From positions 434,001-498,000 of the forward strand of contig NZ_JAGGKM010000003.1 in NCBI RefSeq assembly GCF_017873715.1: a stretch of 64,000 nt of DNA, read 5' to 3'. This document shows positions 35,109 to 42,399 of this stretch, in pieces. The stretch's first letter is position 1; the number at the start of each line of letters is the position of its first letter. The position numbers were made by a program, and so were the translations under genes. Under the pieces are notes generated by a model. The model was given only the letters and a program-made list of their open reading frames with translations. It was not told where the DNA came from and searched no databases. This DNA comes from Cytobacillus luteolus (lineage in GTDB: Bacteria; Bacillota; Bacilli; Bacillales; Bacillaceae_L).

Positions 35109-37040
35109 TTGAATCAAAATACAATGAAAACATTACAATTTCAAATGATTAAAGATGCAATTTCGAAATACTGTATTTCTGAATTAGGAAAAGAGAAGGT
35201 TGATTTGCTGTCGCCGTCTACAAATAAAAAGCAAATTCTTTCCTGGCTAGAAGAGGTGACAGAAGCAAAGGAAATTTTACGAAAAAGTTCTAGTGTTCCT
35301 ATTCATGGCTTAAAAGGTGTACAACTTATTTTAAATAACATGAACAAAGGTGTACCTTTACGACCAGACCAACTACTAGCGGTCTATGATTTAATTGATT
35401 GTGCTGAAAAACTACGAAGGTTTATGAAAGATAAAGAGGGAATTGCACCTAAGATTAGTACTTTTGTTTATTCATTATTTGATTTACAAGATTTAGCCAG
35501 TGAAATTGCAAGATGTATTCGAAATGGTAGGGTAGATGACTATGCTTCTAAGGAACTCTTGAAAATCAGAAAGCAAATTGCAATCCTTGAAGAAAGGATA
35601 AAGGATAAAATCGATAAAGTAGTAAAGTCAACAAAGTATGCTAAATATTTGCAGGATGCAATTGTTAGTGTCAGAAATGGACGGTATGTTATTCCTGTTA
35701 AAAAAGAGTATCGAAAAAATGTAAATGGTACGGTGTTAGATGCTTCTGCTTCTGGGTCTACAGTCTATATTGAACCAGAGGAAATCTCCATTATACAAGA
35801 TGAAATTAGTGGATTGAAATTTGAAGAAGAAGTGGAAGAGCATCAAATATTAATGATGTTAACCGGCAGAGTAGAAAAACATGAACAAGAAATCAAGGTA
35901 TCTGTTGATACAATGGCCCATTATGACTTTGTTTTTGCAAAAGCGAAGTATAGTCATGCCATTAGTGGTCGTTCGGTTCAAATCAATGAACATCATACGA
36001 TTAAGTTAAGAGGTGCTAAGCATCCATTATTACATGAACAGGCTGTGCCATTATCATTGGTTATTGGTGAAGAATATGATGCTCTTGTGATTACAGGTCC
36101 AAACACTGGTGGGAAAACAGTTACCATTATAACAGTCGCGTTGTTAACGCTTATGGCACAATCTGGTATCCATATTCCGGTAGAAGAAGAAAGTGAGATT
36201 GCGATTTTTCATCAAATCTTAGTGGATATTGGGGATGGCCAAAGTATTGAGCAATCGCTTAGTACGTTTTCATCACACATTAAGAATATCATTGAGATTT
36301 TAAAGGAAACAACCTTCCAAACGCTTGTATTACTTGATGAATTAGGGTCTGGAACAGATCCAGCTGAAGGAATGGGTCTAGCTACAGCTATTTTACAGGA
36401 GCTTTATAAAAAAGGGGCGACTATACTAGCAACAACGCATTATAGTGAGATTAAGGATTATGCAACCAATACAGAAGGATTCCAAAATGGGTCGATGGAG
36501 TTTGATATTGAAACCCTTAAGCCAACCTATCGTTTAATTGTTGGAAAAGGAGGGAAAAGCCAAGCTTTTGCGATTTCATTGAAACTAGGCATACATCCTC
36601 AAATTATTGAAAATGCTCATAAAATTACGTATAAAGAAGAAAAGAAATATGGTTATTCTGATGATTTTAGAAAAGGTGAGTTAGATCGTCAATTGGGTTC
36701 CGAAAACAAGCATATTAGAAGCCAAAAACACAAAGTAAAGGAAGAACAGAAAAAAGATATATTTGAATTTAGCATAGGAGATAATGTCAAAATTCCTTCT
36801 TTGAACGAGATTGGTATAGTATTTAAACCGGTTAATGAAAAAGGAGATTTAATTGTACTCGTAAAAGGAGAAAAACAAGTAATAAACCAAAAAAGAGTAA
36901 ATCTCTATATAAAGGCTGAGGAGCTTTATCCTGAGGATTATGATATGAGCATTATCTTTGAAACCAAAGAAAATAGAAGGATTGATAAGCTGCTTTCTAA
37001 AAAGCATGTAGAAGGATTAAAAATAGAGAGGAATGAGTAA
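35109..37040 (+). CDS. MutS2-like ATPase lacking the Smr nuclease domain
   Basis: 643 residues, against about 785 for standard MutS2. Present: the helical clamp/core region, Walker A GPNTGGKT at about residue 330, Walker B LLDELGSGTDPAEG at about 410, and a switch HYSEIKDYA. A KOW-like stretch (GDNVKIPSLNEIGIVF) is at about residue 560. The C-terminal Smr endonuclease domain is missing; the protein ends soon after the KOW part. MutS2 acts on collided ribosomes in Bacillus. Start TTG 35109 follows GGAGG at 35096-35100. The upstream leader regulates it. It could separate stalled ribosomes without cutting RNA (inference). Confidence 0.8.
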   Translation: MNQNTMKTLQFQMIKDAISKYCISELGKEKVDLLSPSTNKKQILSWLEEVTEAKEILRKSSSVPIHGLKGVQLILNNMNKGVPLRPDQLLAVYDLIDCAEKLRRFMKDKEGIAPKISTFVYSLFDLQDLASEIARCIRNGRVDDYASKELLKIRKQIAILEERIKDKIDKVVKSTKYAKYLQDAIVSVRNGRYVIPVKKEYRKNVNGTVLDASASGSTVYIEPEEISIIQDEISGLKFEEEVEEHQILMMLTGRVEKHEQEIKVSVDTMAHYDFVFAKAKYSHAISGRSVQINEHHTIKLRGAKHPLLHEQAVPLSLVIGEEYDALVITGPNTGGKTVTIITVALLTLMAQSGIHIPVEEESEIAIFHQILVDIGDGQSIEQSLSTFSSHIKNIIEILKETTFQTLVLLDELGSGTDPAEGMGLATAILQELYKKGATILATTHYSEIKDYATNTEGFQNGSMEFDIETLKPTYRLIVGKGGKSQAFAISLKLGIHPQIIENAHKITYKEEKKYGYSDDFRKGELDRQLGSENKHIRSQKHKVKEEQKKDIFEFSIGDNVKIPSLNEIGIVFKPVNEKGDLIVLVKGEKQVINQKRVNLYIKAEELYPEDYDMSIIFETKENRRIDKLLSKKHVEGLKIERNE

Positions 37041-37047
37041 TCATTCC
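37030..37047. terminator. Hairpin spanning two convergent stop codons
   Basis: GGAATGA-GTAA-TCATTCC, perfect 7-bp arms. The MutS2-like TAA is in the loop, and the TGA of the minus-strand gene forms the start of the right arm; no base separates the two genes. No T-run, so its terminator role is weak. Confidence 0.5.
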
Positions 37048-37550
37048 CCAGCGAACTCTAGATTGATGTTATATTCTTTCGTTAGGTCCTTAAATTGGTT
37101 TTCATGCTGGTCAAGTAATTCATTTACTTGATCAACTTTGTTATTTGCTTCGTCAAATAAAGCATCATTGTCTGTTTCAAGAGATTGCTTGAAATCAGTA
37201 AAAACTTCTAACTGAATCTCCATTGCTTCTATATAGATAGCGTGGAGGTTTTTTACTTCTTCCGTTTCTAGTTGAACACTTCTAGTGTCTTGTAAAAAGG
37301 TTTCAAAGGGGGGGATAATTTCCTCGTTCAAATGATTCAATGCGACCTCATTATCTGTTTCTTCTACAAACCCTTGTTCATATTCCGCGAGTAGAGTATT
37401 TTGAACTTCGTTTAATTGGCCAATTTCTTCAATATAGCTATTGAGTTCAGATTTAACTTTCACTCCACTAAACAACTCAGTTGGTCCTGCACATGCTGTT
37501 GTAAAAAGTAAAAGAAGAAACAAAAAATGAATACTGATCTTCTTTTTCAA
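37041..37550 (-). CDS. YkyA-like lipoprotein
   Basis: 169 residues. Signal sequence with lipobox FTTAC and Cys20, then a mature part that is almost entirely helical, with many Glu, Gln and Leu and heptad-like spacing (VNELLDQHENQF). This fits YkyA-type putative cell-wall-binding lipoproteins of Bacillus, but the match is from memory. TTGAAAAAGA-type N-terminus; AAGGAATC-like region upstream is weak. Immediately convergent with the MutS2-like gene. Confidence 0.7.
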   Translation of the reverse strand: MKKKISIHFLFLLLLFTTACAGPTELFSGVKVKSELNSYIEEIGQLNEVQNTLLAEYEQGFVEETDNEVALNHLNEEIIPPFETFLQDTRSVQLETEEVKNLHAIYIEAMEIQLEVFTDFKQSLETDNDALFDEANNKVDQVNELLDQHENQFKDLTKEYNINLEFAGE

Positions 37551-37694
37551 GGAATCACCTCATAATTATCGTTTCTACTTAGCTTAAACCATTACGGTGA
37601 TAATTATGTTCTACATGACAAAATGAAAAAAGTACGGTATTATATCACTTATATTTTTCGAAATAATAAGAAATTTGTTTGAAGGGGATGCTTT

Positions 37695-38870
37695 ATGAAG
37701 TTTACAGTAGCGACTAGAATGAATGCCTTCAAGGAAAGTGTGTTTAATGAATTATTGAAATTTAAAAAACAACTACTAGCAGAGGGAAGAGACATCGTGG
37801 ATTTAAGTGTGGGTAGCCCAGACTTACCACCACCAAATTACATAATGGATGAGCTAAATAGCTACGTAAATAAGCCAACATCCTATGGATATACATTAAC
37901 TGCAATTGAAGAATTTAAGGAGGCAGTTTGTACTTACTACAATAATAAGTACCAGGTGTCTTTAGAATTACAAAGTGAAGTATTAATGGTAATGGGATCG
38001 CAAGACGGGCTTGTGCATCTACCGATGGTTTTTGCGAATCCAGGTGATTTTATTTTAGTACCTGATCCAGGCTATACTGCCTATGCAACTGCAGTAGCAA
38101 TGGCAGGTGCTAAGCCTTATCCGATGCCTTTATTAGAGCAGAATGAATTTTTGCCAGATTTGTCATCGATTCCAAAAAATATTGCGGATCAAGCTAAAAT
38201 GATGATACTGAACTTTCCTGGAAACCCAATTCCAGCGTTAGCAACTGTGGATTTTTTTAGGGAAGTCATTTCTTTTGCAAAAAAATACAATATTATCGTT
38301 GTTCATGATTTTGCTTACTCCGAACTATATTATGAGCAGGAAAAACCAATAAGTTTCTTATCAGTTGAAGGGGCAAAGGAAGTCGGAGTGGAATTTAATT
38401 CTCTTTCAAAAAGCTTCAATTTAGCTGGTTGCCGGATTGGATACATAGTAGGAAATCAAGAGATTATTCATTCTTTAAATGTTCTAAAAGGTAACTTAGA
38501 TTACGGTGTATTTTTACCAGTCCAAAAGGCAGCCATTGCTGCACTGACAGTAGAAACGGATTTTAGTGACCAATTACGAGCGACCTATAAAAAAAGAAGA
38601 GACAAATTAGTTAACGGATTAAGTGCATTAGGGTGGAAGGTTACAAGTCCGAGTGCGTCTATGTTTGTATGGGCAAGAATACCAAATGGTACTACATCGA
38701 CGAAATTTGCTTATGATCTTTTAGATAAAGCTGGAGTGGTTGTCACACCAGGTAACGCTTTTGGTGAGTCAGGGGAAGGGTATGTACGGATCGCTCTTGT
38801 TCAAGATGAAGTGACATTGGAGAGAGCTATAAGCCAAATTAAATCCAGTGGTTTATTTACAAACGATTAG
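37695..38870 (+). CDS. PLP-dependent aminotransferase, class I/II
   Basis: 391 residues. The fold-type I signature SLSKSFNLAGCRIG carries the cofactor-binding Lys near residue 240; NFPGNPIP and HDFAYSELYYE supply the Asn, Asp and Tyr that hold the pyridine ring. C-terminal RIALV has the substrate-binding Arg. The closest group is the LL-diaminopimelate aminotransferase-like proteins; the actual amino acid cannot be read. GAAGGGGATG precedes ATG 37695. A hairpin follows. Confidence 0.85.
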   Translation: MKFTVATRMNAFKESVFNELLKFKKQLLAEGRDIVDLSVGSPDLPPPNYIMDELNSYVNKPTSYGYTLTAIEEFKEAVCTYYNNKYQVSLELQSEVLMVMGSQDGLVHLPMVFANPGDFILVPDPGYTAYATAVAMAGAKPYPMPLLEQNEFLPDLSSIPKNIADQAKMMILNFPGNPIPALATVDFFREVISFAKKYNIIVVHDFAYSELYYEQEKPISFLSVEGAKEVGVEFNSLSKSFNLAGCRIGYIVGNQEIIHSLNVLKGNLDYGVFLPVQKAAIAALTVETDFSDQLRATYKKRRDKLVNGLSALGWKVTSPSASMFVWARIPNGTTSTKFAYDLLDKAGVVVTPGNAFGESGEGYVRIALVQDEVTLERAISQIKSSGLFTND

Positions 38871-38930
38871 CTCTAAATTTTAGTAGAAAATCGTAGTTGA
38901 AATTTATACTATAGGTAACCAAATTTTTAA

Positions 38931-38951
38931 GGAGGCGACGTTTTCGCCTCC
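38931..38951. terminator. Hairpin between convergent genes
   Basis: GGAGGCGA-CGTTT-TCGCCTCC, perfect 8-bp arms, AT-rich on the left (AAATTTTTAA), so better suited to the minus-strand gene. Confidence 0.65.
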
Positions 38952-38966
38952 ATAACTCGTTAAACC

Positions 38967-39137
38967 TCAACCACGCTCATAATGGTTCATATCAGTTAGT
39001 TCAATAATATAATCTATATTAGCAATTGATTTTTCGAGATTATCTTTTTCCTCATGAGATAAATTCGGTTTCTGTAACTTATGAATTAACTCCATCTTAG
39101 ATGCCTCTAATTTTTCTTTAACTTGTTTGTAATCCAT
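38967..39137 (-). CDS. Small charged protein, 56 aa
   Basis: ATG at 39137 follows AAAGGGTGA with normal spacing; stop TGA at 38969-38967. The 56-residue product is acidic/basic mixed and strongly helical (KVKEKLEASKMELIHKLQ...). No family recognised. Genuine ribosome binding site and a hairpin at its 3' end support it. Confidence 0.65.
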   Translation of the reverse strand: MDYKQVKEKLEASKMELIHKLQKPNLSHEEKDNLEKSIANIDYIIELTDMNHYERG

Positions 39138-39184
39138 ATTTGTCACCCTTTTTAATGAAGTAGGATAAGTGCACTTTTAATAAA

Positions 39185-39198
39185 TTAAAGCGCTTTCT
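39185..39198. promoter_or_regulatory. Possible cre-like palindrome
   Basis: TTAAAGCGCTTTCT has the AAAGCGCTTT core of catabolite-responsive elements with two deviations. It lies between the small minus-strand gene and the DinB gene. Weak evidence. Confidence 0.25.
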
Positions 39199-39298
39199 TA
39201 TCTATTTTTAGTATAAATGAGAATGTGAATTTTTTATTATCAGAAATATTGAGATATTGTGAAACTTTATAGGTGAGAAAAAGAAAGGAGCATGTAAA

Positions 39299-39838
39299 TT
39301 GAATTTTAAGCTGAATGAAGCCATTGAGGTGTTAGAGCGAACACCGCAAACATTGGAGCATTTTTTAGTTGGATTAAATAAAGACTGGTTATTGTGTAAC
39401 GAAGGTGAAGGTACATGGAACATTATTGAAGTAATGAATCACTTAATTGAGGGTGAAAAGACCAACTGGATACCGAGAATAGAAATTATTCTTAACGAGG
39501 GAGAAAGCAGGCCATTCCCGGTTTTTGATCGTTATTCACATTTAACCGATGGCAATAACAGATCAATTGAGGATAAAATGATTGAATTTAAGACCTGCAG
39601 AGCAGAAAGTTTATCTAAATTGAAGACGCTTATCAAAGCTGAGATGGATCTGGAATTAAGCGGCATTCATCCTGCCTTTGGGAAAGTCCACATAAGGGAA
39701 TTATTATCAACCTGGGTTGTACATGACTTAACACACCTAAATCAAGTAACTAGAATAATGGCTGAGAGATACAGAGAAGACGTAGGACCATGGAAGGAAT
39801 ATTTAGGGATATTGAGAAGGAACAAGACAGGGAATTAG
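39299..39838 (+). CDS. DinB family protein
   Basis: 179 residues of the four-helix DinB/DfsB-like fold. Metal-binding His are seen in MNHLIEGE and in the pair VHDLTHLNQ, the usual three-His set. TTG 39299 follows AAAGGAG at 8 bases; the nearby ATG is followed by a stop. Members include thiol-dependent transferases such as bacillithiol S-transferase; this one is not assigned. A second DinB-type gene is at 53926. Confidence 0.8.
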   Translation: MNFKLNEAIEVLERTPQTLEHFLVGLNKDWLLCNEGEGTWNIIEVMNHLIEGEKTNWIPRIEIILNEGESRPFPVFDRYSHLTDGNNRSIEDKMIEFKTCRAESLSKLKTLIKAEMDLELSGIHPAFGKVHIRELLSTWVVHDLTHLNQVTRIMAERYREDVGPWKEYLGILRRNKTGN

Positions 39839-39854
39839 AGGGTATAAAAAAGAG

Positions 39855-39880
39855 AAAAATCCTCCAATAGGAGGATTTTT
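39855..39880. terminator. Bidirectional terminator
   Basis: AAAAATCCTCC-AATA-GGAGGATTTTT, perfect 11-bp arms. Confidence 0.9.
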
Positions 39881-39900
39881 CGATTCTAAAGGACAGTCGT

Positions 39901-40287
39901 CTATCGAGTTCCACCAGTACCAGTACCTCCGGCGTTGTTACCACCAGGTCTAGTTCCTCTTGGATTTCGATCGTTGTCGTTACCACCTAGCATATTACGA
40001 TTACGATTATTATCGTCGTTATCAAGGATATCAAGGTCGTTATCGTTATTGTTATTCAAAATTCCACGACCGTTATCGTCATCCATCATTTCAGTGATAG
40101 GACCCTCGTTATCAATTGTATCTCCGCGGCGATAGTTTAAGTCATTATTATCGTGGTACCCACGGTCTAATATACGAGCATCTCGATCGTTATTAAACGT
40201 ATCGACATTATTATCGTTCATTCCACAACCAGTTAGACCCACGACCATTAATGCTGCTGCTGAAAGAGAAACAAGTGATTTCCTCAA
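39901..40287 (-). CDS. Asn/Asp-rich lipoprotein of low complexity
   Basis: 128 residues. Lipobox GLTGC with Cys21, then a mature part made almost only of Asn, Asp, Gly and Arg, ending in a GGTGTGG tail. Start TTG 40287 follows GGGGGG. No folded domain is expected; it may be an exported, disordered, perhaps spore-surface-related peptide (inference). Repeats of Asn/Asp codons give this region unusual composition. Confidence 0.7.
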   Translation of the reverse strand: MRKSLVSLSAAALMVVGLTGCGMNDNNVDTFNNDRDARILDRGYHDNNDLNYRRGDTIDNEGPITEMMDDDNGRGILNNNNDNDLDILDNDDNNRNRNMLGGNDNDRNPRGTRPGGNNAGGTGTGGTR

Positions 40288-40568
40288 ACGTAAAACCCCC
40301 CATTGAAATGTAACGCCTAAAAAGGAATGTTTTTAAGCGCTCGTTTATAGGTTGTCTTAATATCTAAATTTTAAAATGTTAGTTTTTTGCAATGCCTTTA
40401 AAAATTGTTAAATTAACGGTGAAAAGGGGGAAAGTCAGATTTAAAAAAGATTACAATTTAGAATAAGATATTTCTAAAAAAGGAATGATAATTATAAAAT
40501 GAATGGCCTTAAGCACTTAGCAGACTTAGCTATTTAAGAAGGTAGAAGAGTTTTAATGAATTTCATTA
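40288..40568. other. Intergenic region without recognised elements
   Basis: About 280 bases, AT-rich, containing no plausible ORF. It holds the promoter region of the minus-strand lipoprotein and precedes the leader promoter at 40569. Confidence 0.5.
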
Positions 40569-40597
40569 TTGACTTAGTTAAAAATGTAAATTAGGAT
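40569..40597 (+). promoter_or_regulatory. Promoter of the GNAT/kinase leader
   Basis: TTGACT (40569-40574), 17-bp spacer, TAGGAT (40592-40597). Predicted start about 40604. Confidence 0.6.
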
Positions 40598-40631
40598 TAA
40601 TATGGAAAAGATACGAATAGGGGATGTTTGT

Positions 40632-40655
40632 TTGAAAGTTGTTGTTCTTAACTAA
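40632..40655 (+). CDS. Leader peptide MKVVVLN (upstream ORF 2)
   Basis: TTG 40632 follows AGGGGA (40619-40624) at 7 bases; seven codons then TAA 40653-40655. It ends in Val-Val-Leu-Asn encoded by GTT GTT CTT AAC, as in leader 1. The last three codons pair with GTTAAGAAC at 40738-40746. Too short to be detected by gene finders; support is from the match with the independent leader. Confidence 0.7.
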   Translation: MKVVVLN

Positions 40656-40797
40656 TTATTCTATTTGTGCTATTTAGTCTTTGAAATAAGTTGCATTTTA
40701 TTATGCTTATTCCATTTTTACAGACTATGTAACCAGGGTTAAGAACATCGTTTTAAACAGACCTATTATGGTGAACTTGCATGCAGTTTTTGTATGC
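40644..40797 (+). promoter_or_regulatory. Attenuator leader RNA of the GNAT/kinase operon
   Basis: GTTCTTAAC (40644-40652) pairs with GTTAAGAAC (40738-40746). Inside, TAGTCT/AGACTA (about 40675-40680 and 40721-40726) and AATAA...TTATT with GCAT/ATGC stack further. The motif CTTGCATGCAGTTTTTGTAT (40776-40795) matches that of leader 1 and can form GCATGC/GTATGC. Same architecture, different sequence except at the paired elements. Confidence 0.7.
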
Positions 40798-40814
40798 TCT
40801 TTTATTGTATGTAG

Positions 40815-40850
40815 GCAGAAAATGACGATTGTTCATTTTCTGCTTTTTTA
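40815..40850 (+). terminator. Strong terminator before the GNAT gene (attenuator)
   Basis: GCAGAAAATGA (40815-40825) with TCATTTTCTGC (40833-40843), perfect 11-bp stem, T6. It lies 64 bases before the GNAT start. Confidence 0.88.
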
Positions 40851-40913
40851 TTTTTAAAAACGTATTTGTACGGAGGTCTTTTAGTGGGTAAAAGAATGAT
40901 GGAGGAAAAGAAA

Positions 40914-41447
40914 ATGAACCTAGTAATTAGAGAAGAACAAGAAGAAGATTATTTAACAATTGAACAAGTAATAAGAAGTGCATTTGCAACTATGCCGTTC
41001 AGTGATAAAAAGGAGCAAGAATTAGTTTCTAGACTTAGAGAGTCAACTGAATATGTGCCAAAATTATCATTAGTTGCAATAGAAAGTGTTAGTAAACAAA
41101 TAATCGGACATATTCTACTTTCAAAATGTCAAATCGTAAATCCTAACCAATATGTTCAAGCGCTCGCACTTGCTCCTGTTTCAGTACATCCAGAGTTTCA
41201 AAATAAAGGGGTAGGTAGTACCTTAATCAAGGAATCGTTACAAAAGGCAAAATTACTAAATTATGACTCTGTCATAGTTTTGGGGCATCCAAATTATTAT
41301 CCAAAATTCGGTTTCAAAAAGGCTTCATTATGGAATATAAAAGTTCCTTTTGAGGTGCCGGAAGAATTGTTCATGGCACTAGAATTACGTGAAAACGCAC
41401 TTACCAATGTATCTGGGAAAGTAGAGTATTCAAGTGCTTTCTTTTAA
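40914..41447 (+). CDS. GNAT family N-acetyltransferase (YhbS-like)
   Basis: 177 residues with a single GNAT domain: VSVHPEFQNKGVGSTLI is the acetyl-CoA loop, and LGHPNYYPKFGFKKAS fits the YhbS/COG3153 group. ATG 40914 follows TGGAGGAAAAG; the GTG at 40884 with CGGAGGT is an alternative that adds ten residues. The acceptor is unknown, but control by a translation-sensing leader raises the possibility that it modifies a ribosome-targeting compound (inference). Forms an operon with the kinase-like gene 42 bases later. Confidence 0.8.
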   Translation: MNLVIREEQEEDYLTIEQVIRSAFATMPFSDKKEQELVSRLRESTEYVPKLSLVAIESVSKQIIGHILLSKCQIVNPNQYVQALALAPVSVHPEFQNKGVGSTLIKESLQKAKLLNYDSVIVLGHPNYYPKFGFKKASLWNIKVPFEVPEELFMALELRENALTNVSGKVEYSSAFF

Positions 41448-41489
41448 GTAAAATAGAAAAAGTCGTTAAATGGGTTTTGGAGGTTAGAA

Positions 41490-42311
41490 ATGATAACAAA
41501 AACAATCGATAATGTCTCATTCGAGCTTAAAAAAGATTTCGATTTTAATTATTTATCTGAATATGGCAAGGTTTTTAAGGTATTTGCCAATCAGGATTCT
41601 GGATATTTATGTTTTGGTGTTCAAAATAAAAACAAAAAGCTGTTCTTAAAAATGGCTGGAGCATCAACTCTAAGAAGCAATGTATCTCCTGATAAAGCAA
41701 TAACAACCCTTAAATCAACTATATCTATATACGAAGATTTAAGACATCCCAATCTCATTGAAATAATTGAATATAGAGAAACTAAAGATGGATTCCTAAC
41801 TGTCTTTGAGTGGTTTGAAGGTAAGTGTATGGGTAAACAATATGATTCTTTTGATAAATTCATAGCTTTGCCACTAGAAGAAAAGTTAAGTATTTATAAA
41901 GAGATTCTGATATTTCATCTACATACGAACAAATGTGGTTATATTGCGCTTGATTTTTATGATGGGAGCATAATGTATGATTTTGCTATAAAACAAACAA
42001 TGATTTGTGATGTAGAATTATATGCTAAAAAACCTGTCATCAATACTATAGGACGGATGTGGGGGTCAAGTCGATTTATGTCTCCAGAAGAGTTCCAACT
42101 TGGCGCACAGATTGATGAGAGATCAAATGTATTTTTAATGGCAGCAACAGCTTTTCAGTTATTAGGTGGTGGACTTGATCGATCTTTGGATAAGTGGCAA
42201 GCAAATGAAGAGTTGCACGCAGTTGCTTTAAAAGCTGTCAATCTTAAAAAAGAGGATCGTTATCAAACATTAGATGAGTATTTCGAAAAGTGGAATAGCG
42301 CAGTTACTTAA
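41490..42311 (+). CDS. Atypical protein-kinase-fold protein
   Basis: 273 residues. The VAIK-type Lys is seen in LFLKMAG, a helix Glu in IYEDLRHP, hinge VFEWFEG, and an APE-like MSPEE. The catalytic loop is altered: IALDFYDGS keeps the Asp but lacks HR and has Ser for Asn; DFG is DVE. So it could be an atypical Ser/Thr kinase, a small-molecule kinase or a pseudokinase. TTTTGGAGG precedes ATG 41490. It is co-transcribed with the GNAT gene. Confidence 0.75.
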   Translation: MITKTIDNVSFELKKDFDFNYLSEYGKVFKVFANQDSGYLCFGVQNKNKKLFLKMAGASTLRSNVSPDKAITTLKSTISIYEDLRHPNLIEIIEYRETKDGFLTVFEWFEGKCMGKQYDSFDKFIALPLEEKLSIYKEILIFHLHTNKCGYIALDFYDGSIMYDFAIKQTMICDVELYAKKPVINTIGRMWGSSRFMSPEEFQLGAQIDERSNVFLMAATAFQLLGGGLDRSLDKWQANEELHAVALKAVNLKKEDRYQTLDEYFEKWNSAVT

Positions 42312-42355
42312 TGTAACGATTACAGATGTCATTTTAACTCAATATTAACAAGAAT

Positions 42356-42399
42356 GAAAAAAAGGAATGTCCCTGACGCTAAAGGACATTCCGTTTATT
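42356..42399. terminator. Terminator between convergent genes
   Basis: GGAATGTCC (42364-42372) with GGACATTCC (42384-42392). The A7 at left gives a strong T-run for the minus-strand gene. Confidence 0.85.

Noticed and set aside
37041-37550. Transfer of the MutS2-like region as a mobile element
   Set aside because: No terminal repeats, integrase or change in base composition around 34.6-37.6 kb.
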